Under the pieces are notes generated by a model. The model was not told the DNA's origin and ran no database searches. It was given only the letters and a program-made list of their open reading frames with translations. From positions 1 through 64,000 of the forward strand of contig SWDT01000051.1 of assembly GCA_009193035.1 (NCBI GenBank): a DNA stretch of 64,000 nt, written 5' to 3'. Shown here piece by piece: positions 45,789-57,699 of this stretch (the stretch's first letter is position 1; every line of letters begins with the position of its first letter). A program made the translations under genes and the position numbers. The stretch comes from Halicephalobus mephisto. Its lineage: Eukaryota > Nematoda > Chromadorea > Rhabditida > Panagrolaimidae.

Positions 45789-46503
45789 TTAAAATAAATG
45801 CATTCCAGTTTTTTTGTTTTTTGCAGAACAGAAACAAGCTCTAAATGTAGGTCCTTCGACGGTTCCTCGACAGTAACACGCGGCCATCTGACGGTTGCCG
45901 TCTTTTCGACAATGATCTTTACAAATGTTTTCGATACATTTGTCAAATGCTCCAAATGAACTAAAATGAATAATTTTATTTAATATTTTGAAACAATTTA
46001 GTTTAGAAAATTTTCTACAAACTTAAAAAAAGTAGATTTTATAAAATATTTTTAAAATTTAAATAAATTTCTAAAATCATACATATGAAATTTAAGAGAA
46101 ATAAATTACGAAATTTCTAAATTAAAAGTATTTTTAAAATTATCAAATTTTATAAATTATTCTGAAATTATCGAATTTTTAAAATTATTTTAAAATTATC
46201 AAATTTTATAAAATATTTTAAAATTATCGAATTTTATACATTATTTTAAAATTATTTTGAAATTATCGAATTTTATAAATTATTTTAAAATTATCAAATT
46301 TTATAAATTATTTTGAAATTATCGAATTTTATAAATTATTTTAAAATTATGGAATTTTATAAATTATTTTAAAATTATCAAATTTACCATGGAAGAGTGA
46401 AATATGGACTACATTTGGAGTGACATTGTGATCCTTCAATTTTAAAAATGTAAATAATTAAAATTAAAAATAGTAATAATTGGAGATTTCTTAAATAATA
46501 CAT
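45789..46503 (-). CDS. small secreted ten-cysteine peptide
   Basis: Two exons, 46503-46388 and 45960-45789, join in phase to give 95 residues. Residues 1-25 are a hydrophobic signal peptide (LLLFLILIIYIF) ending EGS. The mature part has ten cysteines: CHSKC, PC, DKCIENICKDHC, CYCRG and CFCSA. An even number with CxxxC and CxC spacings is typical of disulfide-stabilised secreted peptides, e.g. antimicrobial or signalling peptides of nematodes, but I do not recognise the family. Both splice sites are canonical (CCATG|GTAAAT, CATTTTAG|TTC). The 427-base intron is mostly a 27-30 base AT tandem repeat. The gene was not visible as one open frame because the signal peptide and the cysteine block are in different exons. 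Confidence 0.75.
46130..46387. repeat. AT-rich tandem repeat in intron
   Basis: About eight copies of a unit near ATTTTAAAATTATCGAATTT followed by TATAAATT, 27-30 bases long, slightly diverged (CGA or CAA in the middle). It fills most of the intron of the ten-cysteine gene and stops at its first exon. Confidence 0.75.
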
Positions 46504-46779
46504 TATCCCTCTGTTAATCCGGTCGAGATTAGATCCAACAGGCATTACAACGAAGATGTTTATTTTAATACTTTTTTGGTTTCAGGAAATGACTTTTAAG
46601 AAAGATATTTTTTTTCGAAAATAATACAAGAAAGGAATTTTTCGTTTTATATGTATTTTGTGAGGGTAAAACCGGCTTGAAGTCCTCAAAAAAATTTTGG
46701 ACGAAGACAAAAATGAATGCGAAATCATTAATTGCGATCTGCATTCCTGATATTAATCAAAAAAGAGTTTTTGATCAAT

Positions 46780-47640
46780 TTTTTCCTTTTCCAATGTATG
46801 GAACAAAATTTGAAAAATAAAAAGTAGAACAAGATTCTGAAAATCAACTTTTTCATATATGAAAAAATTAAAATCTATGAAAAAGAAGGAAATGTTTTTA
46901 TATGAAAAAAAATTAAAAAAGTAATTAGTAAAACAAACAAAATCTCTTTCATATATAGAACAAAGTTTGAAAAATAAGAAATAGAATAAGATTCTGAAAA
47001 TCAACTTTTTCATATATGAAAAAATTAAAATCTATGAAAAAGGAAATATTTATATATGAAAAAAATTAAAAACTATGAGAAAGAAAGAAATGTTTATATA
47101 TGAAATTAAATTAAAAAAAATAATTATTAAAAGAAACGAAACTTCTTTCATATATAGAACAAAGTTTGAAAAGTAGGAAATAAAATAATGTTCTAAAAGT
47201 CGAAAAATAAATGCTTTCATATATGAAAAAGATTTAGAGAATCATTTTGAGGATGTATAGATCCCAAAACTGAACTTTTTCATATATGAAAAAAATTAGA
47301 AAATCACTTTGAGAATGTATAGATTCCAAAACTGAACTTTTTCATATATGAAAAAAATTAGAAAATCACTTTGACGATATGAAAATTCCAAAACTGAACT
47401 TTTTCATATATGAAAAAGATTTAGAGAATCATTTTAAGGATGTATAGATTCCAAAACTGAACTTTTTCATATATGAAAAATTTTAGAAAATCACTTTGAG
47501 GATATGAAAATTCCAAAACTGAACTTTTTCATATATGAAAAAATTTAGAAAATTATCTTGAGGATGTATAGATTCCAAAACTGAACTTTTTCATATATGA
47601 AAAAAAATTTAAAAATAACAGAAATCTTGGGCGGGATTTA
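46780..47640. repeat. satellite with embedded palindrome
   Basis: From about 47210 to 47610 a unit of 60-66 bases repeats about seven times: CCAAAACTGAACTTTTTCAT, then ATATGAAAAA, then TTAGAAAATCACTTTGAGGA and TGTATAGATT. Each unit holds the perfect palindrome TTTTTCATATATGAAAAA. Looser versions of the palindrome with longer spacing extend left to 46850. It lies between the ten-cysteine gene and the kinase promoter. Confidence 0.85.
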
Positions 47641-48035
47641 AAAATGAATTTTTATTTTTTATGGGATAAAATTTAAAATCATCTTGAGGATATGGAGATT
47701 CCAAAGGCGGGGTCAAGGAACGAACATGGAGTCATTCGCTGTGGACTAATACAGGCGGGGCTTCTCGAGAAGGAAAAGCAAGTAACAAAACTTTTATTGA
47801 CAAAGAAGACAGTTCTCAAATAGGACTCTATCTGGCCAGTTTATCTTCTCACGTAAAAGAAATCCTTTCCACGTGAAAAAACCCGAAGTTTGCTTGCGCG
47901 AAGCGTCGCTCGGGGTTACTAAACTCCCGAGGTTTTCTTCTCTGGAGGAATAGCCGCAATTCATCAAAGATTCTTTTTAAATCCTTTGCTAACTGCACAG
48001 GAGTCAAGTCCTCTGATAACGACCATTGATTAACC

Positions 48036-51000
48036 ATGTTGCTCTCACCTGAGCAGTTCGCCAGACTGACCGAATATGCTTCATGTAAGTTCAGATTTTT
48101 AAACTTGATTCTCAAATTTTAGAAATTTCTATAATTCTATCGAAAATTCCGAAACCTAAAAATTCTCCGAAATTCTAAAATTTTCCAAATTTCGTAGAAG
48201 ATTTGGGAAATTTTTTTGAAAGATTTTAAAACTCACCAAAATTCCATTAAATATTTTACAAAATTTCGTATAGAGGATTCTAGGAGGTTTTATAACTCTA
48301 TCAAAAATTCCGAAACTTTCTAAAAATTCTCCAGAAAATTCTAAAAGTCCTTAAACATTTTATAAAAAATTCTAAAAACGTCCAAAATTTTGTAGAAGAT
48401 TCTAAAATTTTAGGAATCTAAAATTCCATGAGATTTTAGAAACTTCTAAAATTTAGAAAGATTCTAGAAATTTTTAAAAACGAATAAAAATTAAAAATTC
48501 TAGAAAATTAAAAAATCGCAATTGAAAAAATTCGTAGCAATGCTTATTTTTAATTTTCAAATAACATAATCCTGGAAATCGACATCTGAAGCCTTAAATT
48601 TCAGAAGTTTCAGAATTTTGGAAGATTTACGAAATCTGTACTGGCGCAATTTCGTCATAAATCTCATTTCTGATTTCTAAAATAACATGTTTCTAAAATT
48701 AAAACTTAAAACTAAAAATATTTAAATTCCTAAGAATTCTCAAAAAATATTCACAAAAAAATATTTATATTTTTTAAAATTAAAAAATTCTAAAATTATT
48801 GAAAATTAAAAAATTCTAAAATTATTGAAAATTAAAAATTCTAAAATTATCGAAAATTAAAAAATTTCCAAATTATTTAAAATTAAAAATTCTAAAATTA
48901 TCGAAAATTAAAAAATTTCAAAATTATTTTGAAATTTTCAGAATCTAAAATTTTCTAAAATTCCTCTCGAGACCGTTTTGTACTTTTTTTATTTTGAATA
49001 ATTTTAAAAATTTCCATTGAATTGTAGAAAATTATAATTTTAGAAATATAAAAATTTAAAAATAATTTTTTGAAAATTATCCTAATTTTGTACTTTTTAT
49101 AAAACTTGAAGGTGCTTTGATTTTTATATGATTAATTTGAAATTTCTTACACAAAAGAAAATTTTTTTTTGAATTTTCTCAAAAAAGGTTTAAAAATCGG
49201 AGCGGCTTTCTTTTTTAAATAAGAATAAAAAATAAAATTGACACTTTTGCCGTTCATTGAATAAATGTAAAAAAATAAAAATTTTCCAAAAAAGTTGAAA
49301 AAAAAATAAAAAATTTCAAAAATGTAAAAAAAATAAAAATTGTAAAAAAAATTTCAAAAATGTGGAAAAATAAAAAGTTCAAAAAATGTAGAAAAATAAA
49401 TTTTAAAAACATAAAAAGTTTCAAAAATGCAAAAAAAATTTTAAAAATAAAAAAATTTAAATAAATAAATATTAAAAAAATAAAGAAATTTAAATATTAA
49501 AAAAATAAAGAAATTTAAATATTAAAAAATAAAGAAATTTAAAAATTGAAATTAAAAAAATTTAAAAATAAAAATGTTTAAAAATTGAAATTTAAAAAAT
49601 TTAAAAATTGAAATTAAAAAAATTTAAAAATAAAAATGTTTAAAAATAAATTTTTTCAGATTCGAGTCATAAGCTTTTGGATATGCTTGTGGAATTCCAG
49701 CCAGATGGGATGTTTTACAAATACATAAGCGAAGATGAACAAGGATTTCAAACAATTAATTTCCGTCGGTTTTACGCATTTTATAAATTGTTATTTTGGA
49801 GCTGAACTACCTGCTGATTTAATTCAACAATTATTTTTGTCTTTTGCCCAAGGGCCTCCATTGTCTGAAAGTGCCGTTGCCATCGGGATTCAGAACGTCA
49901 ATACAGTATCCGCTTCCACTGTTTCTCCGACTGTAAAAAATCATATTCCTCCAGAATCCCAAAATTCAAACGGTTCTGTAATTTCAATTCCACAAAAAAA
50001 TGGTATTTTTATTTTTAAATTTTTAAATTATTTCGAATTCCACAAAAAAATGGTATTTTTATTTTTTAATTTTTAAATTATTTCGAATTTCACAAAAAAA
50101 TGGTATTTTTATTTTTAAATTTTTAAATTATTTCAAATTCCACAAAAAACTGTATTTTTTTTTAATTTTTAAATTATTTCGAATTTCACAAAAAACTGTA
50201 TTTTTTTTTAATTTTTAAATTATTTCGAATTTCACAAAAAACTGTATTTTTTTTAATTTTTAAAATTTTACAAAAAATAATTTTTTTTTAAAATTTTATA
50301 AAAAATAACATTTTTATTTTTAATTTTTAAAATTATTTCAAATTTTATAAAAAATAATTTTTTTTTTAATTTCACAAAAAAATAACATTTTTGTTTTAAA
50401 ATTTTTAGTAATTTTAAATTCTATAGAAAAACGATATTTTTATTTTTAAATTTTCGGTTATTTTGAATTCTATAAAAAATGTATTTTTATTTTTTAAATT
50501 TTAAATTATTTTCAGTTTTCAAAAAAATAGTATTTTCACTTTTTATTTTTAAATTTTTAATTATTTTTAATTTTAAAAAAAACAATATTTATATTTTTTA
50601 AAATTTTTAATAATTTTTTATTTTTCAAAAACAGTATTTTTATTTTTAATAATTTTTAATTTTTTAATTTTTTTTAATTTCAGAGAAAATAGTATTTTTT
50701 AAATTTCGAATAACTTTGATTTTGTAAAAACAATTTTTTCATTTTAAATTTCACAAAAATAGTATTTTTAATAATTTTAAATAATTAAGAAAGAAGGTCT
50801 TCTGTTCTGGAAGAAGCCCTAGGAGTCGTCAAAAGCGCTTTCCAAAGCAATTCGACGAAGGAAACAGGACATGATTTTGTGAGTATTTGGAAAAATTAAT
50901 AATGATCACCTTTAAGCCCTTTCTAGCCGCTTATCTCAGATTCCAACAGAAGGATTCCGTTAAAGCCGCTTGTCTGTTATCTTTCCCTACTGGAAGGAGG

Positions 51001-54000
51001 TCCTCCAGAGGACAAATTACAATGTATGTTAACTTTCAAATTATTATTTTTAAAAACTTCATTAAAAAAAATTAAAAAATCAATTTTATAAAAAAATAAA
51101 ACTTAAAAATTAATTTCATAAAAAAAATAAAAAAAATAATTTTATAAAAAAATAAAAATTAAAAATTAATTTCATAAAAAATAAAACTTAAAAAATCAAT
51201 TTCATAAAAAAATAAAACTTAAAAATTAATTTCATAAAAAATAAAATGTAAAAAATCAATTTCATAAAAAAAATTAAAAAATCAATTTCATAAAAAATAA
51301 AACTTAAAAATCAATTTCATAAAAAATAAAATTAAAAAATCAATTTCATAAAAAATAAAATGAAAAAAAAAATATAATTTTATTTAAAAAAATTTATAAA
51401 AAATACATTTATAAAAAGTAATTTGAATAAAAATGAATTTTTTAAAAATTTCGAAAATATATTTTAAGTTTAAAATTTTTTATTTTTAAGTTTTTTTATT
51501 TTAATTTTAGATTTTAAAATTTTTGTTTTTTATAATGTCATGATTTTTTGAATTCATCTCAAAAGCCAAGAAAAAACTGAAAAAGATAAATCTGGCAATT
51601 CATAATCAAAATTGACTCGCCCTTTTTCTTTTACAATAATCCTAAAACGATTGTGAAAAAAAAATATTAACAAATTTTTGCAAAAAAATTATTTTCAATT
51701 TCTAAAATATTATTTTTAATTTCTAAAAAAATATAATTTTTTGGAGTTTTTTAAATTAAAATAAAAAAAATTAAAAATAGGAAATTTAACAAATAGTTTT
51801 TAAATTTTATTAATTTTTAAAAAAATATAATTTTTTGGAATTTTTAAATTTAAAAAAAAATTAAAAATAGAAAATTTAACAAATGATTGTTCAATTTTTT
51901 TAATTTTTAGAAAAATATAATTTTTTGGAATTTTTAAATTTAAAAAAAAATTTAACAAATAATTGCTAAATTTTTTTAATTTTGAAATTTTTTCAAAATT
52001 ATGAAAAATTTTCGTTATTAAATTATTTTCGATTTTTAAAAAAATATAATTTTTTGGAATTTTTTAATTTTTAAAAAGTGTAATAATTTTAAAAATTAAA
52101 AAACAGTAAATCTAGCAAAATGACTAAAATCGACTTTTTATTTTTTCATTTCCGTTCGAAATTTCCTGAAAAGTCAAAAATTTTTATTTTTAATTTATCC
52201 ATATATTTTTGGATTTTTTCAATTTCTAGATAAATCTGCAAAAAATAAAAAATGGTAAATCTGGCATTTCATGAAAGAAATAAATTCATTTTTTTTAAAT
52301 TTTTTTTACAATAATCATAAAAAATTTATTTCTAAATAATTTCAAAAAAACAATTATTTTAAATTAAAAAAAAACAAAATAATTTAAATTTTTGGAAATT
52401 AAAGAATTTAAAAATTTTCAAAAATTAAAAAATTTTTAAAAATTGAAGAATTTTTAAATTTCCAAAAATTTAAAGATTTTTTTTAAATTAAAAAATTTTT
52501 GAAATTGAAGAATTTTAAAATAATTTTTAGTTGTTTTTCATGTATATGATTCCGACGACAATGGATTCTTGGACAACAAGGAAATCGAAAGCATCATCGA
52601 GCAAATGATGAATGTAGCCAGATATCAACAATGGGACACCATCGAACTGGAGCCTGTAAGTCCAAAAAATTATAAAATTATAAAAATAATCAAAAATAAA
52701 AATCGCAAACTTATTGAAAATATTTTTAAAAAACAATAAAGATTTTTAAAAATAATAAAATTATAAAAATAATATAAATTTGAAAAGACATAATTTAGAA
52801 AATCTTTAAAATAATTAAAATAATAAAGATTTCTAAAAATTTTTAAAATAATTAAAAAATAATAAAGATTTTTAAAAATAATAAAGTTATAAAAATAATC
52901 AAAATTTTTAAAAATATAATTTAGAAAATCTTTAAAAATAATTTTGAAAATAATTAAAATAATTAATAAAATAATAAAATTCAGATTCTTCGTCAAATGA
53001 TGGCCGAAATCGATTACGATAACGACGGAATTGTTTCTCTCGAAGAATGGAAACGTGGTGGTCTTACAACGATTCCTTTACTGGTTTTATTGGGATTTGA
53101 CAACGAAATGAAAGAAGATGGATGTCATATATGGCGATTACGTCATTTTAGCAAACCTACTTACTGTAATGTCTGTTACAATTTACTCGTCGGTTGGGGT
53201 GGCAAGCAGGGTCTAGCCTGTGCTTGTAAGTTTCAATTTTAAATTTTCTAAATTTTATTTTTTTGAAAATTATATTTTTTTTAAATTTTCTAAATTTTAT
53301 TTTTTTAAAATTTTCTAAATTTTCTAAATTTTATTTCTTTGAAATTTTCTAAATTCTTTTTTTTTTAAATTTTCTAAATTCTTTTTTTTTTTGAAATTTT
53401 CTAAATTATATTTTTTTGAAATTATATTTTTTTTTAATTCTACTTTTTTTAATTTTCTAAATTATATTTTTAAAATTTTAATTTCTTGGGGACTTTCAGT
53501 GTGCAAGTATACTGTACATGAACGTTGTGTCCGGAATGCTCAAAACACTTGTATCCACACTTACAACACGAATCCATCGAAGGATACGGTAATGACTCAT
53601 CATTGGCTGGACTCGAATGCTTCTGCCAAATGTGTCAAATGCAAATCTACAGTATCCATTTTTCAAGGAAAACGATGTCGATGGTGCCACAATTTAGTAA
53701 GTAAATAAAAAAATAAAAATTTCAATTTAACAATAATTTTTAAAAAATAATATTTTAAAAATTAAAAAAAATTATTTTAAAATTTTAACAATATTTATTT
53801 TTTACAAAAATACGATAATACTTATTTTTTATAATATTATCAATTTTTTATAATAATATAATTTTTTTTTAATTTTATAAAATTACTTTTTAACTTTTAA
53901 CAATAATATCAATTTTTTAATTTTATAATATCATTAATTTTTTATTTTTACAGTATTATTTTTTTTAAATAATAATATAATTTTTTTTTTAATTTTATAA

Positions 54001-57000
54001 AATTACTTTTTAACTTTTAACTTTTAACAATCTTATCAATTTTTTAGTTTTTTAATTTTATCAATTTTTTAATTTTTTAGTTTTTTAATTTTATAATATT
54101 CCTTAGGCTTAATTTTATTTTATTTTGTTTATTTTTAAATTTTTGTAAAATTGCCGATTTTAGCTACATACTAAGTGCATCGAACAGTGGCCAAAGGAAT
54201 GTGATCTGGGTCCTTTGGCTTACCATATCCTTCCGCCGGTGAGTATTATTCCTTCTTTTCTCGACCGGACTCAGCAAAGTGGAAGTGGAAATTTTCAAAC
54301 AAGTCCTACAAGATTTAGTGTGACTAATTTGCCTCCGAATCGTCGTCCGTTGTTGGTTTTGATAAATCCAAAAAGTGGAGGAAGACAAGGAGAACGGATC
54401 TACAGGAAATTTCAATATTTGCTTAATCCACGCCAAGTATACGATCTCACTAAAGATGGACCTGAACCCGGGCAAGTTTTCGATTTTTTTTAATTTATAT
54501 TTTATTAAACAAAAAAATATATTTTCGAAACTCAATTTTGTTTTGTAAAAAAATGAATTTATTCGAAATAATTTTTTAAAACTTTTGAAATCTACAGTCA
54601 GAAATTATATTTTATTTCTGCTGAATATTTTCTGAAGCGAAAATTGGAAAAAATATAAACAATTAAAACATTGCAATTAATACTGACGATTTCCGTTTGT
54701 TACTGAATTAAAAGTTACTTTTTTGTGTTGATACCAGAGGATTGTATATAATGTATGAATACATTAAACCGGCTCTAATTTACTAGATACATTAGACTCA
54801 ATGTATAGTTGTATTAAATTTACACAAAAAACGTAACTTTAGGTTCTATAAAAATTACGAAATGTAACAAATTTATAACAATCGTCACATTTTTCATAAA
54901 TATTTGAAATTCGTGATGAAAATTAAAGCATATTAGTGACGATTTCCGTTTGTTACTGAATTAAAAGTTACTTTTTTTGTGTTGATACCAGAGGATTGTA
55001 TATAATGTATGAGTATATTAAACTGGCTCTGATGTACTAGATACATTAGACTCAATGTATAGTTGTATTAAATTTACAAAAACTTAACTTTATGTTCAAT
55101 AAAAATTACGAAATGTGACAAATTTATAACTATTGTCACATTTTTCATAAATATTTGAAATTTGTGACGAAAACTACAATTAATAACGTCGATTTCCGTT
55201 TGTTATTGAATTAAAAGTTACTTTTTTTGTATGCATAATTCAAGATACATTACGATTATTTAAGTGTTATATAATTATGCTAAAACACAAAACACAAGTC
55301 AAACATTAATCATATTTGTGGAAAATATTTGTTTTTGATTTTCACAATAATATAAATGCAATTAAATCCTCGTCAAATCTCCCAAAGTCCTGAATTTGTA
55401 CTTTTTGGTCTTGATTGGAAAGTTTGAAAAATTCGTGTCAAGACTAATTTTTGGGACATTTTTGTTTAATTTTTATTATATAATTATATAATTATAAAAT
55501 CTAAAGTCCTGAATTTTGTAGTTTTTGGTCTTGATTGGAAAATTTCAAAAATTCGTGTCAAGACTAATTTTTGGGACATTTTTAATTTTTATTATATAAT
55601 TATAAAATCTAAAATCCTGAATTTGTACTTTTTGGTCTTGATTGGAAAGTTCTAGAAACTCGTATCGAGGGAATTTTATAAAAATATTTGTTTTTGATTT
55701 TTATAATAGAATGATATTTTAGGCTACATCTTTTCAAGTCAATCAAAAATGCCAACATTTTGGTCTGCGGAGGAGACGGGACAGTGGGATGGGTTCTGGA
55801 TGCCATGGGTGAGTATATCTGACAAGTGATCCTGGATTGTCAACATTGTCTTCAGATAAGATGGATTACGGAGAAAACAGACCCCCTGTGGCTGTACTCC
55901 CTTTGGGAACAGGAAACGACTTGGCCAGATGCCTCAAATGGGGAGGCGGATACGAAAGTGAACCTCTTCAAAAAATTCTCCATGGAATCGAAAAATCAAA
56001 TCAAGTTTACATGGATCGATGGCAAATAACAATTGAACAAACTAAAAAATCGGATAAAGGAGATCCTCAACCAAATCATATTATTAATAATTATTTTTCC
56101 ATAGGGGTTGATGCTTCCATAGCTCATAGATTCCACGTCATGAGGGAGAAATATCCCGAAAAATTCAACAGCAGGATGAGGAACAAACTTTGGTACTTCG
56201 AGTTGGGCACCAGTGAGACCCTCTCGAGCACCTGCAAGAACCTCCACGAACAAATTGATATTTTGGTATTTTTATTTTTTAAATTAAAATATGGAACTTT
56301 TTAGAATTTCATGTTTGAGTAAACAGTTCTAAAATCTTCCAGAATCCAATGGAAGATTATTTTTTTATAATTTTATATTTTAATTTAATTATTATTTTTA
56401 TTTTTATTTTTATTTCTAATTTTATATTTTATTTTTATTTTTATTTTATATTTAATTTCAATTTTTTTATACTTTTATATTTCAATTTAATTATTATTTT
56501 TAATTTTATATTTAATTTTATTTTTATTTTTGTATTTTATTTTAATTATTATTTTTATTTTATATTTAATTTTATTTTTATTTCTTATTTTTTTATTTTA
56601 TTTTTATTTTGTATTTTTTCAGTGCGATGGGGAGACGATTGACCTCGGGAACGGACCGAATTTGGAAGGGATTGCGCTTTTGAACATAACCTCCATATAC
56701 GGTGGCAGTAACCTCTGGGGAAGCTCCAGGAAGAGTGCCTCTGCTTTTCACATTCCCATACTCTTTCCACAAATCACGAATAACGCGGTTCATGGCTTAC
56801 AGAACAGGGTCCAGGACATAGGGGACAGACTGATCGAAGTAGTCGGGTTGGAGAGCGCCATCCAGATGGGTCAGATCAAGGCCGGCGTCAGAGCAGCCGC
56901 AAGACGGTTATCTCAATGTTCAACTGTAGTTATACAGTAATCTTATTTTTATTTTTAAAATAATTATTGTCTTATTTCAGAACACATAAACCTTTCCCAA

Positions 57001-57469
57001 TGCAGATCGATGGGGAACCCTGGATGCAGCCCCCCTGCATAATCCAGATTATCCACAAAAATCAAGTCCCAATGTTAATCGGTAATTTCTTATTTTTTAT
57101 TTTTTATTTTTAAACAACTCACATCCGAAGATGGTCTGAAGTTGATTGTAATTTTTAAAATTTTACAAATTATTTAATTTTTTTTGATTTTCCTAAATTA
57201 TTTAAATTTTAAAAATTTTACAAATTATTTAATTTTTTTTGATTTTTCTAAATTATTTATTTTTAAAATTATTTAATTTTTAAATTTTTTAAAATTATTT
57301 TAATTTTTTAAAATTATTTTAATTTTTTTGAATTGTTTAATTTTTAAATTTTTTTAAATTATTTAATTTTAAAAATTTTCTTAAATTATTTAAATTTTTT
57401 ATGATTTTAGGCAACAGGAAACGAAGTACATGGAATCTGCTCCGAAGACAGACTACAGATGATAGTTGA
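48036..57469 (+). CDS. dgk-3: type I diacylglycerol kinase
   Basis: Thirteen exons: 48036-48084, 49660-50002, 50790-50878, 50927-51023, 52531-52655, 52985-53225, 53500-53696, 54164-54471, 55723-55808, 55856-56265, 56623-56936, 56981-57081, 57411-57469; about 805 residues. It phosphorylates diacylglycerol to phosphatidic acid at membranes, under calcium control. Domain order: recoverin-like N-terminus ([32 protein letters not shown]), EF hands ([24 protein letters not shown]), two C1 domains ([32 protein letters not shown]), catalytic domain ([43 protein letters not shown]) and accessory domain ([17 protein letters not shown]). This is the type I layout; dgk-3 is the expected C. elegans relative, by inference. 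Exon 2 has one extra base in a TTTT run near 49792-49797, breaking FYKLLF from AELPADL. The exon 8 donor is GC (CGG|GCAAGT). Long introns are low-complexity. Confidence 0.92.
49988..50280 (+). repeat. tandem repeat spanning a splice donor
   Basis: A unit of about 58 bases (TTCCACAAAAAAATGGTATT, then a T/A-rich stretch ending TTATTTCGAA) is repeated about five times. The first copy includes the last coding bases of kinase exon 2 and its donor ATG|GTATTT. The next two copies preserve that donor context exactly or nearly so; later ones lose it. Confidence 0.75.
51060..51370 (+). repeat. AT-rich minisatellite in kinase intron
   Basis: About nine to ten copies of a unit near AATCAATTTCATAAAAAATAA followed by AACTTAAA, 28-36 bases, inside the intron between kinase exons 4 and 5. 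Purine-rich on the plus strand throughout. Similar A-runs with other units fill 48.8-49.6, 51.6-52.5 and 52.7-53.0 kb. Confidence 0.7.
54690..55230. mobile_element. three MITE copies in the GC-AG intron
   Basis: Complete copies at about 54824-54987 and 55074-55230, and a 3' part before 54735. They begin ACACAAAAAACGTAACTTTA, contain CGTCACATTTTTCATAAATA and GTGACGATTTCCGTTTGTTA, and end AAAAGTTACTTTTTTTGTGT. Two near-identical 90-base spacers (TTGATACCAGAGGATTGTAT...) separate them, giving a 250-base tandem period. Same family as 4004-5310. Confidence 0.65.
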
Positions 57470-57699
57470 AATTTTTCGTCTTTGTTTTGTATATTTTTGT
57501 ATTTCAAAAATGAAAAATAATTTTTTAAAAATTGTACATTTTTTACATGATTCATTTTTGAAAAAAATCAAAAATAGACCATATAAAACAAATTTGAAAA
57601 AATTTTTGTTCAATTTTATTAAATTTTAAAAAATGTTAAAAAATAATTTTTTATTTTTTATTTTTTATTTAAAATTAATTTTTTGCATTGAATTTCAAA

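Noticed and set aside
46753..47013. Phe-rich minus-strand frame
   Set aside because: It arises from the palindromic satellite region; composition is pure A/T codons.
47849..48115. 88-codon minus-strand frame
   Set aside because: The plus strand here carries the kinase first exon ([12 protein letters not shown]), which matches type I kinases and splices in phase; the minus frame is a shadow.
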